Shown in pieces: positions 1 to 6,747 of a stretch of 19,379 nucleotides of DNA. The first letter of the stretch is position 1; the number at the start of each line of letters is the position of its first letter. Position numbers and translations under genes: made by a program. The stretch comes from PVC group bacterium. Its GTDB lineage: Bacteria; Verrucomicrobiota; Kiritimatiellia; SS1-B-03-39; UBA6053. The notes under the pieces are model-generated. The model did no database searches. It worked only from the letters and a program-made list of their open reading frames with translations, and was not told the origin of the DNA. Where the stretch lies: assembly GCA_003565035.1 (NCBI GenBank), contig PXDP01000345.1:1-19379 (forward strand), in the 5' to 3' direction.

Positions 1-182
1 AAGTCTGGCTCCTTCGATAGCCAAGAAAGAAACCAAGTTGTGGCGGGTAATCCTCAGCGAGGGGTAAATTTTCGTATAACCCCTTGTAACAAATACTTAT
101 TATGAAACTCCGTGCAACCCTCCCCGGCCCCGCCACCGTTGAACTTTACGCTTGAGGACTGTCCATCTCCGATTAAGCTAAA
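1..182. other. Upstream stretch with no recognisable gene
   Basis: I see no recognisable gene here. Plus-strand frame 1 is open from the window edge to a TGA at 103-105 (about 34 codons) and could be the tail of a gene cut by the window, but the peptide resembles nothing I know. The stretch around 60-115 is AT-rich and could hold a promoter for the next gene, but I cannot point to a convincing -35/-10 pair. Confidence 0.3.
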
Positions 183-212
183 TTGAGCCTTGGCCCTGAA
201 CGAAACGATTTC

Positions 213-1418
213 ATGTTACACGCAAACATTTCACTCAAACGCATTCTGCATTTTCTTCTGCTGTGTTTTTCCCTGTTCTCAGCGGTGGCAGTGCTTTGGT
301 TGTGTATGGGTGCTCTCCGCAATCCCACCCGAAGTTTTCACGCGGTTGTGGGGTCAATGGTCTGGATGACCTTCGGACCGCACTTGATGCTGCTGAGCGC
401 TTTTTCCCTGTTGTCCGCGGGATTGGGGCTTCGCCTGCGGCGGGGGGTGTTCGGCTCGGGGGTACTCATCCTCTCCGCCCTGGCCCTTCTTGGATCGTCA
501 GTGATCAATGCCCGCATTGTATCGAGGGTCGTCAAGTCGGGCGGCTCCGTGAATCCTGTGAAGGGTCTTTTCCTGAAACCCATGGTGGCCGCCGGACCGG
601 ACGAATCTCTGCGGTTTCGAGAGGTGGACGGTCAGGACCTTTTTGTGGCGGTATACAAGCCCCGGGAACGCAGGGGACTGTCTCCGGTGCTGATGTATAT
701 TCACGGAGGAGGGTTTATGACCGGCTCAAACATTGAGACCGATGCGGATCTTCGCTGGTTTGCGGATCAGGGCTGGCTCGTTTTCAGTGTGGAATACCGG
801 CTTTTCACACCGGAAGTTCCCACCTGGGACAAAGCCCCGGCGGACGTGGCCTGCGCCCTGGCCTGGGTGGGCCGGTACGCGGAACATTTTCAGGGGGACC
901 TCACCCGGCTGGCCGTACTTGGAGACTCGGCGGGCGGAAATTTGGCCCTCAATCTGTCCTATGCCGCCGCGCAGGGCCGGCTGGAGACGGACTGCGGCCC
1001 GCTGCCGGTCCCTTCAGCCGTGGTTGTGCAATATCCGGCGGTGGACCCGCAGGCCATATATCACGAGGGCTTCCCCATTCCGGGATTTGAACCCCGGATG
1101 CTGGTTTCGGGATACATCGGCGGCGCCCCCGGAGAATTTCCCGACCGTGTGCGCGCTGTGAGTTCCGCCACGCACATCTCCGCAGCGGCACCGCCCACGC
1201 TCATTCTGGCTCCGGAGAAAGACAGCATTGTTCCGTTCACGTCCGTATCCCGGTTTGCCGAAGAGGCCCGCAGTGCCGGGGTGCTTCTGGAAATGATTCC
1301 GCTGCCCTTTGCAAATCATGTCTACAACCAGCTCGCTTGGGGGGCCATCGGCAACCAGGCACGGCGAAGTCTCACCCGGCGGTTTCTGACGGAGCATGGA
1401 CTGGCCCCGGATTCATAG
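213..1418 (+). CDS. Membrane-anchored alpha/beta hydrolase (HSL-type esterase/lipase)
   Basis: Probable serine esterase of the hormone-sensitive-lipase-like alpha/beta hydrolase group; the substrate is unknown. The 401-residue protein starts with about three hydrophobic segments (roughly residues 10-34, 46-72 and 80-100), so it should be anchored in the inner membrane. The catalytic domain follows: oxyanion-hole motif HGGG at 164-167, nucleophile elbow GDSAGG with Ser239, acid Asp337 in EKDSIVP, and His369 in ANHVY. The full triad is therefore present. I chose the ATG at 213; an in-frame TTG at 183 adds ten residues, and neither start has a clear ribosome binding site. The gene converges on the sugar kinase with only 12 bases between stops, leaving no room for a dedicated terminator. 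Family membership is solid; the physiological role is open. Confidence 0.85.
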   Translation: MLHANISLKRILHFLLLCFSLFSAVAVLWLCMGALRNPTRSFHAVVGSMVWMTFGPHLMLLSAFSLLSAGLGLRLRRGVFGSGVLILSALALLGSSVINARIVSRVVKSGGSVNPVKGLFLKPMVAAGPDESLRFREVDGQDLFVAVYKPRERRGLSPVLMYIHGGGFMTGSNIETDADLRWFADQGWLVFSVEYRLFTPEVPTWDKAPADVACALAWVGRYAEHFQGDLTRLAVLGDSAGGNLALNLSYAAAQGRLETDCGPLPVPSAVVVQYPAVDPQAIYHEGFPIPGFEPRMLVSGYIGGAPGEFPDRVRAVSSATHISAAAPPTLILAPEKDSIVPFTSVSRFAEEARSAGVLLEMIPLPFANHVYNQLAWGAIGNQARRSLTRRFLTEHGLAPDS

Positions 1419-1430
1419 GCCTCCCGCCTC

Positions 1431-2558
1431 TTACGGTTCAATGGATCCGTCAGCCCACTGACACAGGAAGCGGATCAGCTCATCCAGCGACGCACTGCGG
1501 GCCTTGCGGACAAAGAATCCCGAGGAGGCCGCCCCCAGAAGGCAGCGCTGCTGCGCGGGGAGATCCAGAATCCGTCCCAGACTGTATCCGGCGTTGTAGC
1601 GGTCCCCTGCCCCGGTGCTCTTTTTGGGCTTGGAGGTGTAGGGACCGTCAATCCAGACCCGGCCGTCCTCTGAAGCCACCGCCCCGCCGGAGATGCAGTG
1701 GATGGCCACCTCGCTGATCTGAAGTTTTTGCCGCAGAGCCTCGCACTGTTCTGCAACTTCAGGCCCCTCGGCCTGCACGCTCGGCACATCCAGCAGACCG
1801 GCCAGCACATTGGCTTCATTCAAGTTTCCGCCCAGCACACAGCGTCCGCTTTCCTCAAAGCGCGACAGGACCGGAAGCATCCGTTTGATGTCCGACAGAC
1901 TGCGGCTGCGCGGATCCACCAGATCCAGAAAAAACCAGGGGCGGTGCGTCATGCGGGAAAAAACTTCGTCCTGCAGGAGCGACCAGCAGTCGGTCATGTA
2001 CGGATAGAGCGTCCAGTTGGTGATGGCAATCAGCGCGGCCGCCGAGCAGGCTTCAGCAAAGCGGCCGTCCGCCAGATATCCCTGAATGGCATCCGGCCGG
2101 AAATCGGCGAGCTGGGTCACGGAGGAAAGCATATATTTGCCGTCCTCAAATTCCATGGCCATGGTGAACCCGGGCTCACGGCCCCAGGAGGTGCAGGAGC
2201 GGCAGGAGGCGGCAAACGCGTCAAACGCGGGATGCATGGGCTCGCCCAGGGTGCCAAAGTAGTCCAGTTGCACACCGAGTTGCGCGATACCGTCGCCCAA
2301 ATTCACCGCACAGCCGCCCGCGTCCACGCTCTGCACCACAAATTCTCGCAGGGAACTCCGGCCCGCCGCCTGCCCCAGCAGATCCGCAAAGCGGGAGATC
2401 GTGGGCACCGGGGTGTAGTGTTCCAGATCCTGGCGTTCTTCAACGATTTTGGCCAACTGGTCCACAAACCCGTCAAAACCGGCCACCACCCGGGTCCGGT
2501 TCACGGTTTCAGCCTGTTCACGCAATATTTCCGCCAATTCGATTCTGGGATCCGACAT
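1431..2558 (-). CDS. PfkB-family carbohydrate kinase
   Basis: Cytosolic ribokinase/PfkB-fold sugar or nucleoside kinase (ATP-dependent phosphoryl transfer); the substrate cannot be read from the sequence. The 375-residue protein shows the N-terminal glycine-rich substrate motif DAGGCAVNLG (about 79-88), the NLNEAN segment near 245-250, and the C-terminal signature STGAGD ending at 319. There the GAGD turn forms the anion hole and Asp319 is the expected catalytic base. The usual GAGDxF reads GAGDRY here, a mild variation. The ATG at 2558 is preceded by AGGAG (2564-2568), about five bases upstream. It is divergent from pyrD across a 113-base spacer in which I found no convincing promoter pair, and it has no same-strand neighbour to hint at a pathway. 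Confidence 0.85.
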   Translation of the reverse strand: MSDPRIELAEILREQAETVNRTRVVAGFDGFVDQLAKIVEERQDLEHYTPVPTISRFADLLGQAAGRSSLREFVVQSVDAGGCAVNLGDGIAQLGVQLDYFGTLGEPMHPAFDAFAASCRSCTSWGREPGFTMAMEFEDGKYMLSSVTQLADFRPDAIQGYLADGRFAEACSAAALIAITNWTLYPYMTDCWSLLQDEVFSRMTHRPWFFLDLVDPRSRSLSDIKRMLPVLSRFEESGRCVLGGNLNEANVLAGLLDVPSVQAEGPEVAEQCEALRQKLQISEVAIHCISGGAVASEDGRVWIDGPYTSKPKKSTGAGDRYNAGYSLGRILDLPAQQRCLLGAASSGFFVRKARSASLDELIRFLCQWADGSIEP

Positions 2559-2671
2559 ATTCTCTCCTGTTCAGGGTAAAAACAGACGGGATATGCGTCC
2601 CGGGAAAGAAAGCAAGTTGAATGGCATATCCTTTGACTTGTTTTTTTGGCCACAGTCGCGAAAAGAAAGGT

Positions 2672-3682
2672 ATGATCTATTCTCTTTTCAAATCCCTGGC
2701 CTTTCTCACCCCGCCGGAATGGGCGCACGAACAAACCCTCGCGGTTCTGCAGCGCACCGCCCGTCCCGGAAAACCCCATCCGTTTGCGGGGCCTGTTCCG
2801 GAAAAGCCGGTGAATGTCATGGGCATGTCCTTCCGGAATCCGGTGGGGCTCGCGGCCGGCATGGACAAAAACGGGGAGTGCATCGACGGATTCGGCTCGC
2901 TGGGTTTCGGCTTTCTGGAGCTGGGCACCGTGACCCCCCGCCCGCAACCCGGCAATCCGAAACCCCGCCTCTTCCGTCTGCCGGAACATGAGGCCATTAT
3001 CAACCGGATGGGGTTTAATAACCACGGGGTGGACACGCTGCTGGCCAATCTCGACAAAGCCTCGTACACCGGACGCATCGGCATCAATATCGGTAAAAAT
3101 TTCGACACCCCGATTGAGGCCGCCGCCGGGGATTATGTCACCTGCCTCCGCGCCGTATACACACACGCCGACTACATCACGGTCAACATCTCCTCCCCCA
3201 ACACCACTAATCTGCGCGAACTGCAAAAAGGCGACGCGTTTAGCGGTCTCCTGAAAGCGGTGCTGGCGGAAAAACGTTCCCTCGCCGAGGAAACCGGAAA
3301 AAACACGCCCATCGCGGTCAAAATCGCGCCGGATGTGGATGAGGAACAGCTTGATTTCATCGCGGACACCCTGCTTCGGGTGAAGATGGACGCGGTGATC
3401 GCCACCAATACGACCCTGGACCGCGCGGCGGTGCAGGCGCATCCGCGCGCCAACGAGCCCGGCGGGCTCAGCGGTGCGCCGGTCCGGGCCCGCTCCACCG
3501 AGGTCATCCGCGGCCTCTCCCGCCGCCTGGAGGGCAAAGTGCCCATCATCGGCGTCGGCGGAATTTTCACCGCCGCCGACGCCCGCGAAAAACTGGATGC
3601 GGGCGCCTCGCTGGTTCAGGTCTATACCGGACTCATTTACAAAGGCCCCCGACTGGTCCGGGAGATTGTGGAAGGGCTCTGA
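2672..3682 (+). CDS. pyrD: Dihydroorotate dehydrogenase (quinone), class 2
   Basis: Oxidises dihydroorotate to orotate, passing electrons through FMN to membrane quinone (step four of pyrimidine synthesis). At 336 residues it matches the E. coli PyrD length. The N-terminal region (residues 1-40, with WAHE at 17-20) is the class 2 quinone-tunnel and membrane-association domain. The FMN barrel shows NPVGLAAGMDKNGE (56-69), NRMGFNNHG (111-119), NISSPNT with catalytic Ser175 in the same position as in E. coli, VKIAPD (216-221), ATNTT and the phosphate-binding GVGGI (294-298). I chose the ATG at 2672 because AAAGG lies just upstream and the protein then starts like its homologues; an in-frame ATG at 2621 adds 17 unconserved residues. 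The next gene begins one base after the stop, so the two are probably co-transcribed. Confidence 0.96.
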   Translation: MIYSLFKSLAFLTPPEWAHEQTLAVLQRTARPGKPHPFAGPVPEKPVNVMGMSFRNPVGLAAGMDKNGECIDGFGSLGFGFLELGTVTPRPQPGNPKPRLFRLPEHEAIINRMGFNNHGVDTLLANLDKASYTGRIGINIGKNFDTPIEAAAGDYVTCLRAVYTHADYITVNISSPNTTNLRELQKGDAFSGLLKAVLAEKRSLAEETGKNTPIAVKIAPDVDEEQLDFIADTLLRVKMDAVIATNTTLDRAAVQAHPRANEPGGLSGAPVRARSTEVIRGLSRRLEGKVPIIGVGGIFTAADAREKLDAGASLVQVYTGLIYKGPRLVREIVEGL

Positions 3683-3683
3683 T

Positions 3684-4760
3684 ATGCTCCGGAATCCCGT
3701 CCCGCTCATCGAACGTGAGAATCTGTTCCAGAAGCCCCTGGAACTCATGACGGGGCGGTACCCCTCGTTTTTATTCGGTGCCCGCGTGGGCAATATCCTT
3801 CCGGTGTTCACCTTCCGGGATGTGACGTTCCCTTACCTTGAGCCGTTTTTGGTTTATCTGCTCGAAAACAATTACCAGACCCTCAGCGCCGCCGAAACGT
3901 CGGAGATTGTCCTGGGAAAGAAACCCCTGAAGATGCCGTCGGTGGTGCTGCATTTCGACAACGCCTGGGCCAGCCTCTGGACGGTGGTGGGGCCGCTGCT
4001 TCGACGGTACGACATGCGCGCGGTTACCTTCGCGATACCGGGACGCATTCAGGATGCCGCCGAACCCCGGCCGGTCTGGGGACAGCCCGGGCACGATCCG
4101 GACGTGGACCGCAGCAAACGCCCCTTTTGCACCTGGCCCGAACTTCGGTCCCTCGCCGCCGAGGGCCGGATCGATATCCAGTCCAATACTTGGTCCCACG
4201 CCAAAATTTTCTGTCACGACAAATTCGAACGGCTCATTCTGCCGGAAACCGTGCTGCCGACTTTGTCGTGGCCGGTGATCAGCGATGCCCCGGAGCCGCT
4301 CAAAACGCTGTCGTCCTCCAATGTGTTTCACCCGCTCCTGCCCACCCGCTCCCGGCTCAGCGATGCCCTCAAGCACGATGTGGATGCCTCCATGGTCCGC
4401 CGCATCCATGACGATCCGAACGCCGCGCCCTATCTGTTCCGGCAACATTTCCTGCAAATCGAGACCTGTGAAGAACGCGAGGCCGCTATCCGCTTCGAAC
4501 TGTATCAGTCCAAAGACGAACTCGAAGCCCGTCTGAAAAGGCCGGTGAACCATCTGGCCCTGCCTTGGGGGGTCTGCGGACGGGTGACCGAATCGCTGCT
4601 GGCGGATTCCGACTATCAGACCGTCTTTGCCGACCGCGTCGGCGGCTACCGCGCGGCTGTGCCCGGACAGAATCCCCGCCGCATCATGCGGCTGGACCAC
4701 CGCTACATCCCCTGTCTCCCCGGCCGCCTTCGCAAATTATACTGGCGGGTTGGGCGGTGA
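3684..4760 (+). CDS. Divergent NodB-fold (polysaccharide deacetylase-like) protein
   Basis: A 358-residue protein resembling the NodB/carbohydrate esterase 4 fold. Motif 1, normally TFDDG, reads HFDNAW (90-95): the catalytic-base Asp92 stays but the metal-binding Asp is Asn93. Motif 2, normally H-S/T-x-x-H, reads NTWSH (168-172): the first metal His is Asn168 while His172 remains. A later ALPWG segment resembles the RxPW/LPW motif. With two of three metal ligands replaced by Asn, ordinary Zn-dependent deacetylation is doubtful; it may be a pseudoenzyme, a glycan binder, or use different chemistry. There is no signal peptide or membrane segment, so it should be cytosolic, unlike most peptidoglycan deacetylases. 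The ATG lies one base after the pyrD stop, implying a shared transcript and coupled translation, though no functional link to pyrimidine synthesis is evident. Fold assignment is likely; activity is unknown. Confidence 0.65.
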   Translation: MLRNPVPLIERENLFQKPLELMTGRYPSFLFGARVGNILPVFTFRDVTFPYLEPFLVYLLENNYQTLSAAETSEIVLGKKPLKMPSVVLHFDNAWASLWTVVGPLLRRYDMRAVTFAIPGRIQDAAEPRPVWGQPGHDPDVDRSKRPFCTWPELRSLAAEGRIDIQSNTWSHAKIFCHDKFERLILPETVLPTLSWPVISDAPEPLKTLSSSNVFHPLLPTRSRLSDALKHDVDASMVRRIHDDPNAAPYLFRQHFLQIETCEEREAAIRFELYQSKDELEARLKRPVNHLALPWGVCGRVTESLLADSDYQTVFADRVGGYRAAVPGQNPRRIMRLDHRYIPCLPGRLRKLYWRVGR

Positions 4761-4782
4761 CAGAGGGGCGCACTTACCGTAG

Positions 4783-4804
4783 TCGAAGCTGTCCCCAGCT
4801 TTGA
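4783..4804 (+). terminator. Hairpin after the pyrD transcript, possible terminator
   Basis: The arms TCGAAGCTG (4783-4791) and CAGCTTTGA (4796-4804) pair over nine positions, one of them G-T, around the four-base loop TCCC. It begins 22 bases after the stop of the NodB-fold gene. The following TATTTGGG is only weakly T-rich, so intrinsic termination is possible but not convincing. It could equally be a dispersed palindromic repeat. Confidence 0.35.
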
Positions 4805-4910
4805 TATTTGGGCTCAAAATCAGGTTCTGGAACTGGGATAGTTGCAGCTACGGCGTAAACACACCTGCTTGTGAAATACACCCTCCCGTATATTCCAAAT
4901 AAATAGGGGA

Positions 4911-4939
4911 TTGACTTTTTAAAACCCGTACAGGATACT
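4911..4939 (+). promoter_or_regulatory. Sigma70-type promoter of the antitoxin gene
   Basis: TTGACT (4911-4916, five of six matches to the -35 consensus), a 17-base spacer and GATACT (4934-4939, four of six to the -10). Only six bases separate the -10 from the antitoxin ATG at 4946, so transcription should start at or within a base or two of the ATG. No Shine-Dalgarno sequence fits between. The arrangement predicts a leaderless mRNA. Confidence 0.6.
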
Positions 4940-4941
4940 GT
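4930..4941. promoter_or_regulatory. Candidate autoregulatory operator over the -10 box
   Basis: ACAG-GATA-CTGT is a perfect 4+4 inverted repeat covering the -10 element. YefM/YoeB-type antitoxins are known to repress their own promoter through palindromes with a GTACA-like core, and the left half here reads GTACAG. Position and symmetry fit an operator; that it is used as one is inference. Confidence 0.4.
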
Positions 4942-4945
4942 CCGC

Positions 4946-5203
4946 ATGAACGCAATTACTTACACGGCTGCCAGAGAGAACCTTGCATCGACAATGGACC
5001 AGGTCTGTTTGGATAGAGCCCCCGTTATTATTACCCGAAAACGAAATCAGTCTGTGGTGATGATTTCGCTGGACGATTACAACGCACTTGAAGAGACCAC
5101 GTACCTTCTGCGAAGTCCCGCGAATGCAAAACGGCTTATGGAATCCATTGAAGCGGCTGAAAAAGGAACCTGGGTTGAGCGGAAGGTTACGTTAGATCCA
5201 TGA
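4946..5203 (+). CDS. Type II antitoxin, Phd/YefM family
   Basis: An 85-residue antitoxin of the Phd/YefM family. The N-terminal half (TYTAARENLASTMDQV at 5-20, then VIITRKR and VVMISLDDYNAL) is the DNA-binding dimerisation domain that represses its own operon. The C-terminal part (about 53-85), with LLRSPANAKRL and an acidic-to-basic tail, is where such antitoxins wrap and neutralise a YoeB-type RNase toxin. The reading frame is intact. The stop overlaps the next start as ATGA (5200-5203), the usual antitoxin-toxin coupling, but the toxin is broken (next entry). The patch is visibly AT-richer than its surroundings and sits alone between housekeeping genes, suggesting horizontal arrival. It may persist as an orphan antitoxin protecting against toxins encoded elsewhere. 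Family call is firm. Confidence 0.9.
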   Translation: MNAITYTAARENLASTMDQVCLDRAPVIITRKRNQSVVMISLDDYNALEETTYLLRSPANAKRLMESIEAAEKGTWVERKVTLDP

Positions 5204-5314
5204 ACCTGACGTTTACGCCGAATTAATGAAGAACACAGAATCGTGTATAAACGCTGCGAATATGGGGTGATTTTCGTGCAGATGCGTTACCATTATTCAT
5301 CACCCCAGGGGTAA
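5200..5314 (+). pseudogene. YoeB-like toxin remnant with internal deletion
   Basis: The ATG at 5200 overlaps the antitoxin stop and opens MNLTFTPN before a TAA at 5224-5226; the first six residues match the usual start of YoeB/Txe toxins. From about 5216, in a different frame, the sequence reads RRINEEHRIVY and then QMRYHY, ending at TAA 5312-5314. These are the characteristic C-terminal YoeB segments: the INEEHR strand and the terminal RYHY with its catalytic His and Tyr. Compared with the usual 84-90 residues, roughly 50-60 central codons are missing, and the junction near 5213-5217 also shifts the frame. What remains cannot make a working ribosome-dependent mRNA interferase. The assignment rests on two recognisable ends in the right order and place. 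Confidence 0.85.
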
Positions 5315-5330
5315 TCATGTGTAATCATGC
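5311..5330. repeat. 10-base imperfect tandem duplication at convergent gene ends
   Basis: GTAATCATGT is followed directly by GTAATCATGC. The first copy holds the TAA ending the toxin remnant, and the second holds the TGA of the histidine kinase on the other strand. The unit may be a slippage product or a trace of the rearrangement that damaged the toxin. Confidence 0.6.
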
Positions 5331-6737
5331 GGGGAGGCTCAGCCTGAAAACAGCCCCGCCCTCCGGCACATTGCGGGCGGTGAGGCGGCCCTGATGTTTG
5401 AGCGCAAGATCGCGGGAAATGGCCAAACCCAGGCCGAGTCCGAAATCCCCCGCTCCTCGCTTGGTGGTGACGTTGGGTCTGAAAATTGCCTCCATGAGAT
5501 CCTCCGGGATTCCGTGACCGCGATCCTCCACCTCAAGCCAGACATCCCGGTCTCCGGCACCGGTACGCACGGTGATGGTTTTTCCTTTGGGCGTGGCTTC
5601 ACATGCATTGCTGAGCAGGTTGGTCAAAATTTGATTGATCTCCCCCGGACGACAGGAGACTTTTGGCAGCTCCGCAAGATCGAGCTGTAAATCGTAGAAT
5701 TTGAGTCGGTGATTCATCACCGTGAGTGTGTCCCGAATGCAGTCATCCAGGCGGACAGACTGGTCCTCGTTTTCCTCCTGACGGCTGTAACTTTTTAAAC
5801 TTTTCACCAGACGGGTCATACGCGCCTCGGCAATGCGGATACTCTGCAGGGCGGTGCCAACCTCGAAGACTCTCAGCAGCGTTTCCGCCTTCGTCTCATT
5901 TCGGACGTTCAGCGTGCGGGAAAGTCCTTTCATCGCGGAGTCCGGAAGCCGCGAAAGGCGGCGGCACAGGGAGCGGGACAGTTCGGGATACTGCTTTTGC
6001 AGCGCATTCAGCCGGTCCCGGGCCTCGCCACTGCTCAAGTACGGCGCACGCATTCCCTCCTCCAGCATTTCCGCCTGCTCCGGGGTGCCCGCAAACAGCG
6101 CCGGCAGCTCCCGGGTCAGATGCTCAACATTTTTCATCAGTGCGCTGGAGGGGTTATTGATCTCGTGGGCAATGCCTGCAAGCAACTGCCCCATGGTGGC
6201 CAGCTTCTCCTGATGAATCAGCTTGTTACGCGTCCGCTGCAGATCGTCCACCGCCTCGCGCAGCGCGTTCCGCTCGTTTTCCAGCTCTTTGGTCAGCCCG
6301 GCCACTTTCAGATTGAGCCCCACCACCCGGCGGTAGCGGTCACTGAGATTTGCGACCAGCAGCTGCTGGGTCACCCGGGCAAAGGCCGGATCCTCGGCCA
6401 CCCCGCGCTCAAAATTTTTCATATCCAGCACCAGCAGCTTCAGATCGCTGGCCGCAACAGAGTCGGAAAAAGAAGGACTCCCCGTCCAAAACGACAGAAT
6501 GCCCAGCAGGGATCCGGGGCCCAGCAAATCCACCGGGGTTCCGCGGCCATCCGGGGTTTGTTTGAGAAGCTGGGCGGTTCCCTCCAGCAGGATATAAAGC
6601 GAGGAGTTGATTTCCCCCTCGCTCAAAATGGTTTGTCCGGCCCGGTACGAGAGCGGTGCCAATCCCATGGCATGAGCCCGCTCAACCAGCAGAGCCAGGG
6701 CCTCGGAGGTCGAGAGGGTGGGAAATGCGGCAGACAT
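5325..6737 (-). CDS. Histidine kinase with N-terminal cNMP-binding-like domain
   Basis: Cytosolic sensor kinase of 470 residues; no membrane segment is seen. Residues about 18-120 form a cyclic-nucleotide-binding-like beta barrel (RAGQTILSEGE, then LYILLEGTAQLL). A coiled coil follows (about 145-180), then the phosphoacceptor helix GQLLAGIAHEINNPSSA with His191. The second dimerisation helix (EARMTRLVKSLKSYSR) comes only after an unusually long insert of about 80 residues. The ATP-binding domain has NQILTNLLSNACEA, the G1 box DRGHGIP and the G2 box GLGLGLA. The phosphate-binding cassette of the sensor domain is not canonical: GILS replaces GELA, and PSFS replaces PRSA, so the key Glu and Arg are absent. 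I chose the ATG at 6737, 10 bases after the response-regulator stop; a GTG at 6764 would overlap that gene and add nine residues. Last gene of the mre run; the likely partner lies immediately upstream. Confidence 0.88.
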   Translation of the reverse strand: MSAAFPTLSTSEALALLVERAHAMGLAPLSYRAGQTILSEGEINSSLYILLEGTAQLLKQTPDGRGTPVDLLGPGSLLGILSFWTGSPSFSDSVAASDLKLLVLDMKNFERGVAEDPAFARVTQQLLVANLSDRYRRVVGLNLKVAGLTKELENERNALREAVDDLQRTRNKLIHQEKLATMGQLLAGIAHEINNPSSALMKNVEHLTRELPALFAGTPEQAEMLEEGMRAPYLSSGEARDRLNALQKQYPELSRSLCRRLSRLPDSAMKGLSRTLNVRNETKAETLLRVFEVGTALQSIRIAEARMTRLVKSLKSYSRQEENEDQSVRLDDCIRDTLTVMNHRLKFYDLQLDLAELPKVSCRPGEINQILTNLLSNACEATPKGKTITVRTGAGDRDVWLEVEDRGHGIPEDLMEAIFRPNVTTKRGAGDFGLGLGLAISRDLALKHQGRLTARNVPEGGAVFRLSLPA

Positions 6738-6747
6738 GGAGGGGGTC

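Noticed and set aside
2633..2661. TTGACT at 2633-2638 as the -35 of a pyrD promoter
   Set aside because: The matching -10 position (2656-2661) is GC-rich and unlike TATAAT, so I did not list a promoter.
2621..2671. Upstream in-frame ATG for pyrD
   Set aside because: It would add 17 residues absent from PyrD homologues, while the ATG at 2672 has a purine-rich ribosome binding site and gives the family's normal N terminus.
2501..3811. A 436-codon minus-strand open frame opposite pyrD
   Set aside because: PyrD is certain on the plus strand. This frame also runs into the start of the sugar kinase and has no family features.
5225..5314. The RRINEEHR...RYHY segment as a separate small gene
   Set aside because: It has no good start or ribosome binding site and matches the C-terminal end of YoeB next to a matching N-terminal end, so a deletion remnant is the simpler reading.
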